64,000 bases of DNA from CAIKZZ01 sp035524495 (GCA_035524495.1 DATKOR010000025.1:24296-88295); one strand, 5' to 3'. Shown: positions 8,232 through 19,124, numbered from the stretch's first letter. Numbers and translations: made by a program. Notes: generated from the letters alone by a model not told the origin.

Positions 8232-9128
8232 CTAGGCGCGGCGGGCGCGACCGCGGCGCGCCGCCGTCGGCGCTGCCTCGACCCAATGCTGCCACCACTG
8301 CGCGGCGCGCGGCGCGAGTCGCCGCGGCCGCTCCTCGTAGAGCCGCGCGCCGATCGTGAAGGCGCGCGAGCGCAGCAGCGCGCGGCGCCGCACCAGCGCC
8401 GCTGCGAGCTTGCGCCTGAGCGCCGGCGCGAGCGGCGCGGCGTCGAGGCGCGCCGCGAGCAGCGTGCAGTCGTGGTGCGCACCGAGCACGTCGGCGAGCC
8501 GGTGCGCCTCCCCGGCGAGCGCGGTCATCATCCGCGGCCACGCGGGCTCGAGCACCTCGAGCGCGTGCCAGTACTGCTTGACGTGCTTGCGCCACTCGTG
8601 CAGCCGCGTCGGGCGCGGCACCTCGCGCGCCGCCTCGAGCGCGCGCCGTCCGCGCCGGTAGATGCGCACGAAGCCGACCGCGAGCATCGTCCCGTCGCCC
8701 TCGAGCGGCGCGGCGAGCAGACGCTGGCGCGCGACCTTCAGCTGCGCGCGCGCGCGCGGGGCGTCGATGCGCGCCTGGCGCGTGCGCCGCTCGCGCTCGA
8801 ATCGCATCAGCAGGCTGCGCAGTGCCGCCGGCGCGATGCCCGCGCCCGCCGCGGTCTCGCGCGCGAGCTCCTTGAGCACGACCGCATCGCGCGCCCCGCC
8901 GAGCATCTGACCGATCTCGCGCAGCGTCCCGTTGACGCGGCCGTAGGCGTCGCCCGCGAGGCCGCTGCGCACGAGGCGCAGCAGTGCGCGCGCGCGCTTG
9001 AGCTCGCGACGCGCCAGGTGCACCGCCTCGTCGCTCGGACTCGCGGTCAGCGCGCGCCCGGCGGCCTTGATCCGCGCCGCGCACAGGCGGCGCGCGGTCC
9101 GCACCGCCCGGGTATCGACCTTGGTCAT
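8232..9128 (-). CDS. CHAD domain protein
   Basis: A 298-residue, strongly basic, all-helical protein. It shows the CHAD pattern of paired histidines and arginines: VHLARRELKRARALLRLVR near the start, LHEWRKHVKQYWHALE in the middle and DVLGAHHDCTLL later. CHAD domains bind polyphosphate and are often found with polyphosphate granules, alone or fused to CYTH triphosphatases. Here the domain is alone, with no ppk or CYTH gene nearby. The start is supported by GGAAGG a few bases upstream of ATG 9128; the frame stays open further upstream, but that part is low-complexity Arg/Ala. It ends 7 bp from the convergent cupin gene. Confidence 0.88.
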   Translation of the reverse strand: MTKVDTRAVRTARRLCAARIKAAGRALTASPSDEAVHLARRELKRARALLRLVRSGLAGDAYGRVNGTLREIGQMLGGARDAVVLKELARETAAGAGIAPAALRSLLMRFERERRTRQARIDAPRARAQLKVARQRLLAAPLEGDGTMLAVGFVRIYRRGRRALEAAREVPRPTRLHEWRKHVKQYWHALEVLEPAWPRMMTALAGEAHRLADVLGAHHDCTLLAARLDAAPLAPALRRKLAAALVRRRALLRSRAFTIGARLYEERPRRLAPRAAQWWQHWVEAAPTAARRGRARRA

Positions 9129-9247
9129 CGCGCCTTCCAGCGGCCGGCAGGCCGCGAAGCATGCCCGGACCCGGGCGCAGGCGCTATTAGGGCAACTGCG
9201 GGGCGCCCTGCCGCGGCATGCTGCGCCGCAGGGGCTAAGATCGCCGC

Positions 9248-10867
9248 ATGCGGTTGGCAATGGTCCTCGGCATCGTCGCGCTCGGCGGCGCGGCGCTCGC
9301 GCGCGCATCGGACGCGGCTTTGCCCGATGCCGCGCTCGGGCGCGAGCTCGCAACGCTCGCGGCCGGCGGCCGCGTCGCGATCGCGGGCGAGGAGATCGTC
9401 TCGCACGTCGCGTTGCCGCGGCTTTACGCGGCGCTCGGCGGCGGGCGCCTGTGGCAGGACCCGGCACGGTTCGCGACGCTGAAGCAGGTGGTCGCGGAAT
9501 CGGCGGGCGACGGGCTGACCCCCGCCGACTATCACGCGCGCGCGCTCGAGCGGCTGGGCAGCGCCGCCGATGCGGGTGCCGACCTGCTCGCGACCGATGC
9601 GTTCGTGATGCTTCAGTACGACCTCTACCTTGGCAAGGTCGACCCGGTGACGATCGAGGCCGACTGGAACGTGCCGCGGCGCCGGCTGCGCGAGGGCCCG
9701 GCGCTCGAGTTCCTGACCCAGGCGCTCAGGAACGGCGAGATCCGTGAGTCCGTCGCGCGCGTTCGGCCGAACCACTGGCTCTACGAGCACGGCCGCGCGG
9801 CGCTCGCGCGCTACCGCGGGATCGAGGCCGCGGGCGGCTGGGGGACGGTCGCCAAGGGGCCCAAGCTCGAGCCCGGCGGCGTCGATGCGCGCGTGCCCTC
9901 GCTCAGGCGCCGGCTCGCTGCGAGCGGCGACTACGCGGGCGCGCCGAGCGACTCGACGCTCTACGACGCCGCGCTCGTCGAGGCGCTCAAGGTCTTCCAG
10001 CGGCGCCATCTCCTCAGCGACGACGGCGAGGTCGGCCCGACGACGCTGCGCGAGCTCGACGTGCCGGTCAGCGCGCGGATCGACCAGATCCGCCTCAACC
10101 TCGAGCGCGGCCGCTGGGTGCTGCACGAGATCGGCGACGGGGACCTCGTGGTCGTCGACATCGCGGGCTACGGCGTGCGCTTCCTGCGCGACCACCACAC
10201 GATCTGGCGGGCGCGCGCGATCGTCGGCCAGCGCTACCGCCAGACCCCGGTGTTCGGGGCGCAGATCGAGAACATCGTCTTCAACCCGACCTGGACCGTG
10301 CCGCCCGGAATCCTCGCGCGCGACGTGTTGCCGCAGATGCAGAGGGGCGAGAACGCGCTCGCGCACAAGAAGCTCAAGGTGTTCACGCGCGACGGCGCGC
10401 CGGTCGACCCGGCGACGATCCGCTGGGCCGACTACACCGTGCAGGACTTCCCGTACGTGCTGCGCCAGGACGCGGGCGACGAGAATGCGCTCGGCCACGT
10501 CAAGATCAACTTCCCGAACCCGTACCTCGTCTATCTGCACGACACCCCGAGCCGCTCGCTGTTCGACAAGAGCCAGCGAAACTTCAGCTCCGGGTGCATC
10601 CGGATCGACCGGCCGCTCGAGCTCGTCGAGCTCCTGCTCGCCGACCCGGTGCGCTGGAATGCCGCGGCGATCAAGGCCGCGGTCGACGCGGGCACGACGC
10701 GCACCGTCGAGCTGACGCGCAAGGTCCCGGTGCTGCTGATCTACTGGACGGCGGACGAGGATCCGGACGGCCGGCTGGTGTTCAAGCGCGACAGCTACGG
10801 GCGCGACGCGCGGCTGCTGCGCGCGCTCGACGCGCGCTTTCGGTTCGGCACGCGCCCGCGCCTGTGA
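9248..10867 (+). CDS. Murein L,D-transpeptidase, YcbB (LdtD) type
   Basis: A 539-residue exported enzyme that makes or edits 3-3 peptidoglycan cross-links in the periplasm. It has a short signal peptide (cut near ARA-SD), an N-terminal scaffold domain with WQDPARFATLKQVV, a peptidoglycan-binding helical module (about 215-275, with TLYDAALVEALKVFQRRH), then the YkuD catalytic domain. The nucleophile is Cys450 in SSGCIR, preceded by FPNPYLVYLHDTPS. Length and order match YcbB-type enzymes. It is divergent from the CHAD gene, with a 119-bp shared upstream region. A strong terminator follows 80 bp downstream. Confidence 0.93.
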   Translation: MRLAMVLGIVALGGAALARASDAALPDAALGRELATLAAGGRVAIAGEEIVSHVALPRLYAALGGGRLWQDPARFATLKQVVAESAGDGLTPADYHARALERLGSAADAGADLLATDAFVMLQYDLYLGKVDPVTIEADWNVPRRRLREGPALEFLTQALRNGEIRESVARVRPNHWLYEHGRAALARYRGIEAAGGWGTVAKGPKLEPGGVDARVPSLRRRLAASGDYAGAPSDSTLYDAALVEALKVFQRRHLLSDDGEVGPTTLRELDVPVSARIDQIRLNLERGRWVLHEIGDGDLVVVDIAGYGVRFLRDHHTIWRARAIVGQRYRQTPVFGAQIENIVFNPTWTVPPGILARDVLPQMQRGENALAHKKLKVFTRDGAPVDPATIRWADYTVQDFPYVLRQDAGDENALGHVKINFPNPYLVYLHDTPSRSLFDKSQRNFSSGCIRIDRPLELVELLLADPVRWNAAAIKAAVDAGTTRTVELTRKVPVLLIYWTADEDPDGRLVFKRDSYGRDARLLRALDARFRFGTRPRL

Positions 10868-10947
10868 CTCCCCACAAGTGAACAGGGGCCCTCGCGGGCT
10901 CAGCCCCTTGGCTAGAGCGTTGACGGCAGGTTGACATAAGCGATTCC

Positions 10948-10982
10948 GGCCCCGCCGACCGAAAGGTCCGCGGGGCCTTTTT
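10948..10982 (+). terminator. Rho-independent terminator after the L,D-transpeptidase gene
   Basis: GGCCCCGCCGACC and GGTCCGCGGGGCC pair, with one mismatch, around a GAAA loop, and five T residues follow directly. It lies 80 bp after the stop at 10867. Confidence 0.9.
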
Positions 10983-11387
10983 CCTGGTGCATGGAGTGCG
11001 TCGCCACCCCCGCATGCAGCCGGGAGGGGAAATCGCGGGGTTCGATCCTGCGGCCAGGAAGCCGACGTTCGCGCCGATCGGTCGGGGCCGGGTCGTGACT
11101 GGCACGATTCTCGGCGGCAGGCGAGTCGGTCGCGACGGGTTGTCAGCGCAACTCCGCGGGTTGCCGCAACGGCCGTCGTCTGCGGGCTCCCACCCCGGCT
11201 GACTCACGCGACCCACCAGCGGCGAATGGTTCGCCAATCTTTACCCGCCGCGCGCCGCCAGAATCGCCACCCTAGTGCCGTCACGGTGCCTACGCCACGA
11301 CGTGGGACGACGCGTCCAGCATGGACCGGATGAGGAGTAGGCTCGTGTACTGGAGGCGACAGTAGCGACACCAACAAGGAGGGGACA
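10983..11387. other. Intergenic gap with a tRNA-like fold
   Basis: No convincing gene. The first 80 bases (10982-11060) can be drawn as a poor cloverleaf. TCCTGGT pairs with GCCAGGA as an acceptor. A T-arm with the canonical loop TTCGATC (11041-11047) sits immediately before the acceptor 3' strand. The anticodon-like loop CATGCAG is at 11013-11019. Stems carry mismatches, T33 and the D-loop GG are missing, and no CCA is encoded. The rest of the gap has no clear promoter elements that I can support. CAAGGAGG just before 11388 is the ribosome site of the next gene. Confidence 0.3.
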
Positions 11388-12032
11388 ATGAAAGCGTACG
11401 GAATGAGCCGCACACTACATTTTGTGGGCAAGTGTCTGGGCTTCTGCGTTCTGATCGCCGGGATATTCAGTGCCGCGAACGCCCTCGGCGACGATCACTT
11501 TCGCGTGACCAGTTCGACGTACGCCAACAACAGCGTGCTGCCGATCAGCATGATCGACAATTTCGTCAGCGGTACGACGAACGCGTGCTCCGTGGATGGC
11601 AGCGCCGGCGGGAACCAGTCGCCGGAGGTGTCGTGGACTCACGCTCCGTGGGGAACGCACAGCTTCGTCGTCGTGATGTTCGACGTGACGGCGTCGTTCA
11701 CGCACTGGGGGATGTACAACATTCCGACATGGACGAGCAGCCTGCCCGCCGGCGCGGGAGCTGCCGGCAGCACATACGGCGCACAGGTCTACAACGATTT
11801 CTATGACCAGAGTTATGACGGGCCCTGTCCACCGGTCGGTGTGCAACCCTTCAGTCACAAGTACGTGCTGACGGTTTACGCGCTCGACCAGGAGTTGAAG
11901 TTGCCGTCGTCGGCCAACTTCCCGCCGTACGCGGAGACGCTGTGGTATGCCCTCCTCAAGGCCGCCGAGGGGGGCCACGTCCTGGCGACCGCCAGCATCA
12001 ACGGATTCTATTCGGCGACCCCATCGCCCTGA
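11388..12032 (+). CDS. YbhB/YbcL-type PEBP (Raf kinase inhibitor-like) protein, exported
   Basis: A 214-residue protein with a signal peptide (core LGFCVLIAGIFSAANA), then a phosphatidylethanolamine-binding-protein fold. Visible hallmarks are NQSPEVSWTHAPWGTHSFVVVMFD (the ligand-pocket D/P region, about residues 76-100), FTHWGMYNIP near 106-115, YDGPCPPVG near 144-152, and HKYVLTVYALD. Bacterial members bind small anionic ligands, and their roles are mostly unknown. A strong GGAGGGG precedes ATG 11388. Base use differs from its neighbours: more A and T, with codons such as TTT, ATT and AAT. With the hairpin-rich spacers on both sides, this suggests the gene arrived by transfer. Confidence 0.88.
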   Translation: MKAYGMSRTLHFVGKCLGFCVLIAGIFSAANALGDDHFRVTSSTYANNSVLPISMIDNFVSGTTNACSVDGSAGGNQSPEVSWTHAPWGTHSFVVVMFDVTASFTHWGMYNIPTWTSSLPAGAGAAGSTYGAQVYNDFYDQSYDGPCPPVGVQPFSHKYVLTVYALDQELKLPSSANFPPYAETLWYALLKAAEGGHVLATASINGFYSATPSP

Positions 12033-12192
12033 ATTGAATACGCGGGCGCGGCGCGGACAGCGGTGAAGAGTCGCTATCGACTCGCGACTTCAGCCAGCCG
12101 ACGCTGCAGCATCGGGGTGCGAGGCGGGACGCGGATTCTGCTGGGCAGCCGCATCGCGACGCTCACTCGTCCGCGACGAGGCGAAAGCCGGA

Positions 12193-12233
12193 CTGGCACA
12201 CGCATCGGGCAGCTGAGCCGATGCGTGGGCCAG
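12193..12233. repeat. 16-bp imperfect inverted repeat
   Basis: CTGGCACACGCATCGG (12193-12208) and CCGATGCGTGGGCCAG (12218-12233) match at 15 of 16 pairs around a 9-base loop. No T-tract follows on either strand, so it is not a standard terminator. It could be a REP-like element, a structured 3' end or the trace of a mobile element. Confidence 0.7.
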
Positions 12234-12281
12234 CGGTTTGTGGTCGGCGCCAAGTGCTGTTTCAACGAGGATGCTTGTGAG

Positions 12282-12302
12282 CCGTAAGTCTCTGACTTAC
12301 GG
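12282..12302. repeat. 9-bp perfect inverted repeat
   Basis: CCGTAAGTC, loop TCT, GACTTACGG. It lies 90 bp upstream (in plus-strand order) of the PEP-CTERM stop. It is AT-richer than the surroundings and has no T-tract. Confidence 0.65.
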
Positions 12303-12391
12303 AGCAGAATGAGATCTTCTAGACGCCCATATCAATAATTTGGCCGAGGGGCTGGCCTCGCGGGTCCCTGATCATCGCCGATGCGGCGCGC

Positions 12392-13186
12392 TCAGGCGCG
12401 GACCGGACGGCGGCGCATCGCGAAGCCCGCGCCCAGGAGCCCGAGGCCGAGCAGCCCCATCGTGCCCGGCTCCGGCACCGAGTAGTCGCCCTGAATCGTG
12501 TCGTTGCCGCAGGTCATGTTCCAGCTGAGCCCGAGGTCGCTGAAGCTGCCGAGCGAGGACAGGTCGATCGTGTAGGTGATGTAGCCGCCGGTGCCGGCGT
12601 GCGAGAAGTCGGCGCTGCCCGTGCTGACCAGCGTGCCGCCGCTGATGCCCGTCGCCTGGCCGCTGCGGTAGATCCAGTTGTTCGGGTTCGCCGAGCCGTA
12701 CACCTGGTCGGTGGTCAGGATGTTCGAGTTGTTGACCGCGTAGAGGTTGCCGTTCGAGTCGACCGCGAAGTTCCACTGCGTGCCGGTGTGCGCCAGGTTG
12801 TCGCAGGCGTAGCTGCTGAGCGCCTGGGCCGCCGTCGCGTTGCAGCCGCTCCACACGGTGGTGTCGGGGTGCCAGCCGGTCGTGCTCAGGAACAGGTCGC
12901 CGTAGGTCGTACCGTCGATGCCGCCCGAGTAGTTCGTGCTGATCGTCACGACCAGGTTATTGCCCACCTGGCTGACGTTCATGTTCTGGATGTCGAACGC
13001 CGTCGTGGTCGGGTCCTCGATCACGTCGCGGTTTGCATAGCCCGGATAGGGCGATGCGCTGTTCGTGCTCGACGAGTAGATCCCGGGCTGGGCGCCCCAG
13101 TAGTTGTCCTGGATCGTCACCGCGCTCGCCGCAGAGGCCGCGAGCAGCGTCGTCGCCGTCGAAAGGAGCTTCAAAGCCGTCTTCAT
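12392..13186 (-). CDS. PEP-CTERM sorting domain protein
   Basis: A 264-residue exported protein. It has a signal peptide (MKTALKLLSTATTLLAASAASA), a body of about 205 residues rich in Asn, Ser, Thr and Gly with few charges, and a C-terminal sorting tail: VPEPGTMGLLGLGLLGAGF followed by the basic MRRRPVRA. Such tails are recognised by exosortase (EpsH) in polysaccharide-producing proteobacteria, and the protein is released or anchored at the surface. The body looks like a beta-sandwich, but I do not know the family. Four cysteines (in GCNATAA, SYACDN, MTCGND) are unusual for the class. A near-perfect sigma-54 promoter lies just upstream. The exosortase genes are not in this window. Confidence 0.93.
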   Translation of the reverse strand: MKTALKLLSTATTLLAASAASAVTIQDNYWGAQPGIYSSSTNSASPYPGYANRDVIEDPTTTAFDIQNMNVSQVGNNLVVTISTNYSGGIDGTTYGDLFLSTTGWHPDTTVWSGCNATAAQALSSYACDNLAHTGTQWNFAVDSNGNLYAVNNSNILTTDQVYGSANPNNWIYRSGQATGISGGTLVSTGSADFSHAGTGGYITYTIDLSSLGSFSDLGLSWNMTCGNDTIQGDYSVPEPGTMGLLGLGLLGAGFAMRRRPVRA

Positions 13187-13231
13187 GTCGGTCGCATCCA
13201 GATGTCGTGTGAACGGAGCACCGTGGATAAA

Positions 13232-13246
13232 GCAAGGTTCGGGCCA
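13232..13246 (-). promoter_or_regulatory. Sigma-54 (-24/-12) promoter of the PEP-CTERM gene
   Basis: On the minus strand the sequence reads CTTGGCCCGAACCTTGCTTT: TGGC, seven bases, TTGC, which is the exact spacing of the -24/-12 elements. The -12 GC lies about 46 bp before the start codon at 13186. Sigma-54 control through the PrsK/PrsR pair has been reported for PEP-CTERM genes in exosortase bacteria, which supports this reading. Confidence 0.85.
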
Positions 13247-13384
13247 AGCGGATGATTGTTATTCAAAAACAATGAGTTATGAGCACGTTGCTCTCTGGTC
13301 CTCGGCTCTGGGGACGGCGACGGTCGTTCCGTGTAAAGCCGGTCGACGCCGGCGCCCGGCGGAGGGTTCTGCCGGCGGGAATCT

Positions 13385-13398
13385 GTGACGGACGTCAC
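13385..13398. promoter_or_regulatory. Palindrome, possible enhancer-binding-protein site
   Basis: GTGACG-GA-CGTCAC, 6-bp arms with a 2-bp centre. It lies about 140 bp upstream of the sigma-54 promoter, a normal distance for an activator such as PrsR. The link is only by position. Confidence 0.4.
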
Positions 13399-13492
13399 GA
13401 TCCGGGTCGGGCCGCGCCCGTCGCCCGCGGTGATCCGAAATGCCGGGCGGCGCAGGCTTCGGGCAGGGCTGTAAGGAATCCCGACAGGCGCC

Positions 13493-14698
13493 CTACGCGC
13501 GAACCAGGCCGCTCGCGGCGCGAATCCGCTCGCTGCCCGGGAAGACGTCGGCGAGCGCGCGCGAGGGCACGTGCAGGTGATCGGCGAGCAGGCCCTTGGC
13601 GATCGCGCGCAGGTCGGTCGTCGGCCGCAGGTCGCGGCCCTCGTAACGGGCGCGGGACGAGAGCCCCGGCCAGTCGGCGTACACCCGACCGCCCGCGACC
13701 GCGCCGCCGACGACGAGCGCCGCGGCACCCGTGCCATGGTCGGTGCCGCGCGTGCCGTTGACCTCGACCGTGCGGCCGAACTCGGTGCAGACGAGCACCG
13801 CGCTGCTCGACCACGCATCGGCGAGCCCGCCGCGCAGCGCGCCGAGCACCTGGTCGAGCGCGCGCAGGCGCGTCGCGAGCTGGCCGTCCGCGCCGCCCTC
13901 GCCCGCGTGCGTGTCCCAGCCGCCGGCGTCCATGACCGCGACGCGCGGCCCGTCGGTGGCCGCGAGCATGCGTCCCGCCGTCTCGGCGATCGCCTTCAGG
14001 CGCTCGACGTTGCCGCCGCGCGCCATCTTCCTCTGCGCGCCGGCGTCGGCGCCGTCCTCGTCGGCGAGCGCGCCGATCCGCGTCGCCTCGTCGAGGCGCG
14101 CCGACAGCGTCGCGTCGTTCGAGTACAGGTCCCGGAGCCGCGACACGAGCTCCGGCTCGACCTCCGGGAGCGCCGACGGCGCCCACGAACCGACCGGCGC
14201 CGAGCCGCGCAGGATCAGCGGCACGTTCTGGCCGAGCGCGAGGCCCTGGCCGGCGGACGCGGGGAGCGCCGCGAGCGCGCGGTTGAGCCAGCCGCTCGCC
14301 GCGCCCGACGGGTGCTCGCCGCCGCTCTCGAGCACGTTCTGGCCGTCGAAGTGCGAGCGCTCGCGGTAGGGAGAGGCGGTCGCGTGCACGACGAGGAGCT
14401 CGCGCGCGAGCCAGCGCTCGTGCAGGCCCTCGAGCGAGGGGTGCAGGCCGAAGAAGCCGTCGAGTTCGAGGGCGCCCTTCGCGGCACCCGGGCGCGCGAT
14501 CGCGAGCGGCCCGCGCGCCGGCGCGTAGGCGTCGTCGCCGTACGGCGGCACGGCCGTCAGTCCATCGAGCGCGCCGCGCAGGATCACGACGACAAAGCGC
14601 GCGCTGCCGCCCGCGCCCGCGAAACTGATGCCAGGGAGCGCGCCCAGGAGCGCGCCCGCCCCCAGGCCCCATCTCAGGACGTCGCGGCGGCTCGGCAT
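13493..14698 (-). CDS. DUF1501 domain protein, Tat-exported
   Basis: A protein of about 401 residues with a Tat-like leader (PSRRDVLRWGLGAGALLGAL). It carries the DUF1501 pattern: RFVVVILRGALDGL near the start, RSHFDGQNVLESG, VMDAGGWDTHAGEGG, CTEFGRTVEVNGTRGTDHGTG, and ADVFPGS at the end. The fold belongs to the alkaline-phosphatase/sulfatase superfamily, and the conserved Asp/His residues would bind metal. The true substrate is unknown. GAGGAG sits six bases before ATG 14698. An ATG at 14704 overlaps the previous stop but is too close to that site. It is translationally coupled to the DUF1800 gene, its usual partner. Confidence 0.9.
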   Translation of the reverse strand: MPSRRDVLRWGLGAGALLGALPGISFAGAGGSARFVVVILRGALDGLTAVPPYGDDAYAPARGPLAIARPGAAKGALELDGFFGLHPSLEGLHERWLARELLVVHATASPYRERSHFDGQNVLESGGEHPSGAASGWLNRALAALPASAGQGLALGQNVPLILRGSAPVGSWAPSALPEVEPELVSRLRDLYSNDATLSARLDEATRIGALADEDGADAGAQRKMARGGNVERLKAIAETAGRMLAATDGPRVAVMDAGGWDTHAGEGGADGQLATRLRALDQVLGALRGGLADAWSSSAVLVCTEFGRTVEVNGTRGTDHGTGAAALVVGGAVAGGRVYADWPGLSSRARYEGRDLRPTTDLRAIAKGLLADHLHVPSRALADVFPGSERIRAASGLVRA

Positions 14699-14700
14699 TC

Positions 14701-16128
14701 TCATCTCCTCTGGAATTCCGGGCTCATCAAGAGCAGCGAGAGCGCCTGCGAGCCCGAGGCGGCGCGCGACAGCGCCGTGCGCGTGTGCTCGCTCGCGAGC
14801 GGCCCGAGCGCAGCCTCGAGGGTCGCAGCCGCGGGGTGCGACTCGCCGACGCGCTCGGCGAGCGCGACGCTCCACTCGATGCGCTTCATCAGCGCATCGG
14901 CGCCGTCCCAGTCCTGCGCCCGGTCCGGCCAGCCGGCCGGGGACCCCGGACTGTAGTGCCGCTGGCCGAGCACCTCGAAGCCCGCGAGCAGCGCCTTCTG
15001 CTCGGCCGGCACGACGCCGAGCGAGCGCAGCGAGGAGTACACGAACTCGGCCGGCGTCTTGAACTTCTGCGGCGTCGGCGCCCAGGCGCCGTCCCAGTGC
15101 ACGAGCGCGGCGTAGACGGTCGGCAGGTCGCCATCGCTCGAGCGGTACGCGTGCGAGAGCGTCTCGACGAGCGCCGGCGGCGGGTCGTCGGCGACGAAAT
15201 GCCGCGCGAGTTTCACCGCGAGGTGGTGCGCGGTGGAGGGGTGCGCCGCGAGGTCGCTGAGCACCGCCTGGCCCTGCTCGAACCCGCCCTCGGCGTAGCG
15301 CCGCCCGAGCACGGTCTGGGCGCCCGGCTGGTGCAGGTTGCCGCGGAACTGGAACGTCCCCGGCGTTCCGGATGCGAGCCGCCCCTGGCCGCCGCCGATC
15401 GACCAGCCGGTGATGACCGCGGCGAAGCGCGTCACGTCGGCCTGCGTGTAGCCGCCGTCGACGCCGAGCGTGTGCAGCTCGAGGATCTCGCGCGCCAGGT
15501 TCTCGTTGAGGCCGGTCCTGGCCTTCGGCGCGGCGCCGAAGCGGCGGCGACGGTTGGCGCGTTCACCGAGGTCCGAGTCGGGCCCGACCGACTGCTGGTT
15601 GTCGAGGTAGGTGATCATCGCCGGGTGCGTCTCGACCGCGAGCAGCATGTCGGCGAAGCGCCCGCAGACGTGCGGCCGGATCACCTCGTTCTCGAGCGCG
15701 CCGGCGGTCCCGAGGCAGATCGGCTTGTCGACCGAGACCGCGAAGTGGTTGGTCCAGAACTGCACCAGGCGCTCGCGGAACGACTGCGTCGTCGCGAGCG
15801 CGACCTTGGTGCGCGCCGCGGCCTGCGCGAGGTAGTGCGGCAGCAGCACCTCGCGGACCCGGTTGGCGACCTTCTGCACGGGATCGCCGCCCTCGGCGCG
15901 CGCCGCGGTCTTGCGGGCCTCGCGCTGCTCCTCGCGCGCGGCGAGGAACTGCGCGAGCACCTGCGAGCCGGGCGCCAGGCCCGCGAGCTCCGCCGGCAGC
16001 GGCGCGCGCCGGTCGAGCTGCGCGAGCAGCCAGCCGCGCGGATCCGAGGATGCGGCCGCGAGCTCGCCCGGACGGGCGCCATAGCCGAAGCGGCTCACGG
16101 CGATTGCGGCATCGAGCTCGGCGGTCAT
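14701..16128 (-). CDS. DUF1800 family protein
   Basis: A 475-residue helical protein with typical DUF1800 patterns: AIAVSRFGYGARPGEL at the start, ERLVQFWTNHFAVS in the middle, GLNENLAREILELHTLGVDGGYTQADV, and LAVKLARHFVADDPP later. The family nearly always sits beside DUF1501 genes in proteobacteria and planctomycetes. The pair may form one exported or periplasm-facing machine of unknown role. No signal peptide is obvious from ATG 16128, which is fixed by GGAGGAG just upstream. Its stop is separated from, or overlaps, the DUF1501 start by only a few bases. Confidence 0.9.
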   Translation of the reverse strand: MTAELDAAIAVSRFGYGARPGELAAASSDPRGWLLAQLDRRAPLPAELAGLAPGSQVLAQFLAAREEQREARKTAARAEGGDPVQKVANRVREVLLPHYLAQAAARTKVALATTQSFRERLVQFWTNHFAVSVDKPICLGTAGALENEVIRPHVCGRFADMLLAVETHPAMITYLDNQQSVGPDSDLGERANRRRRFGAAPKARTGLNENLAREILELHTLGVDGGYTQADVTRFAAVITGWSIGGGQGRLASGTPGTFQFRGNLHQPGAQTVLGRRYAEGGFEQGQAVLSDLAAHPSTAHHLAVKLARHFVADDPPPALVETLSHAYRSSDGDLPTVYAALVHWDGAWAPTPQKFKTPAEFVYSSLRSLGVVPAEQKALLAGFEVLGQRHYSPGSPAGWPDRAQDWDGADALMKRIEWSVALAERVGESHPAAATLEAALGPLASEHTRTALSRAASGSQALSLLLMSPEFQRR

Positions 16129-16198
16129 GGCGGTTCGCTCCTCCACTGGTCGCGAACGTCGGCGGCCGGCCGGCGTTGACAGGGTTCTGTGCGGCCCG

Positions 16199-16666
16199 TC
16201 ACTGTCCGGCGACGCGCCCGCCGCCGGCGTAGCCCAGGATGAAGTACGGCGCATCGAGGCGTGCGCGCTCGACGCGCCGTCCGGTCCCCGGGGCGTGCAC
16301 GAACTCGCCGCCACCAACGTAGATGCCGACGTGGTCCTCGGGGGACGAGAAGAACACGAGGTCTCCGGGCGCGAGCGCCGCGACCGGTACGCGTGCCGCG
16401 AAGCTGCGCTGCTCAGCCGCGGTGCGCGGCAGCGCGACGCCGAGCTCGCCGTAGACGTAGACGACGAGGCCGCTGCAGTCGAAGCCGTCGGGCGTCGTGC
16501 CGCCGGGGCGATACGGCGTGCCGACCAGCCGGTCGGCGAGCGCGGCCGCGCGCGCGCCGAGCGCCTCGGTGCGCGGCAGTTCGGCGCGCGGCACGTCCGC
16601 GCGTCGGGGAGCCGCCGCGCAGCCGCAGAGCGCGAGCGCAAGGCCCAGGACCGCGACGAGGCGCAT
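16199..16666 (-). CDS. NlpC/P60 family lipoprotein, murein endopeptidase
   Basis: A 155-residue lipoprotein with a lipobox-like region near residues 12-16 (LALCGCAAA). The NlpC/P60 catalytic centre is complete: Cys in GFDCSGLV (about residue 64), His in EDHVGIYVGGG (about 111), and a third polar residue in FVHAPGTG. Such enzymes cut the gamma-D-glutamyl to meso-diaminopimelate bond in peptidoglycan peptides, like E. coli Spr/MepS. It is short, consisting essentially of one catalytic domain. It lies between lon and the DUF1800 gene on the same strand, with 36 bp to lon and 70 bp to DUF1800, so read-through is possible. Confidence 0.92.
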   Translation of the reverse strand: MRLVAVLGLALALCGCAAAPRRADVPRAELPRTEALGARAAALADRLVGTPYRPGGTTPDGFDCSGLVVYVYGELGVALPRTAAEQRSFAARVPVAALAPGDLVFFSSPEDHVGIYVGGGEFVHAPGTGRRVERARLDAPYFILGYAGGGRVAGQ

Positions 16667-16702
16667 ACGCCCCGAGTCTAGCGCGGCCCCGGGCGCCCGA
16701 GC

Positions 16703-19096
<2,394 letters not shown>

Positions 19097-19124
19097 GCAG
19101 GAATCCTGGTGGGGGTTAGGGCCT

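Larger units (their letters stand above)
12033..12391. other. Gene-free spacer with two strong inverted repeats
   Basis: This 359-bp stretch lies between the convergent stops of the PEBP and PEP-CTERM genes. No supported gene is present. It is less GC-rich near its right end (CCCATATCAATAATTTGG). It contains the two hairpins annotated separately at 12193-12233 and 12282-12302. Confidence 0.6.
13187..13492. other. 306-bp spacer upstream of the PEP-CTERM gene
   Basis: No gene. It holds the sigma-54 promoter (13232-13246) and the palindrome at 13385-13398. A small inverted repeat (ATTGTT...AACAAT, about 13254-13272) also lies here. The DUF1501 gene on its right runs in the same direction and ends at 13493. 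Confidence 0.6.

Noticed and set aside
10982..11060. A functional tRNA gene
   Set aside because: Stem mismatches, no T33, no GG in the D-loop and no CCA. It is kept only as a low-interest observation.
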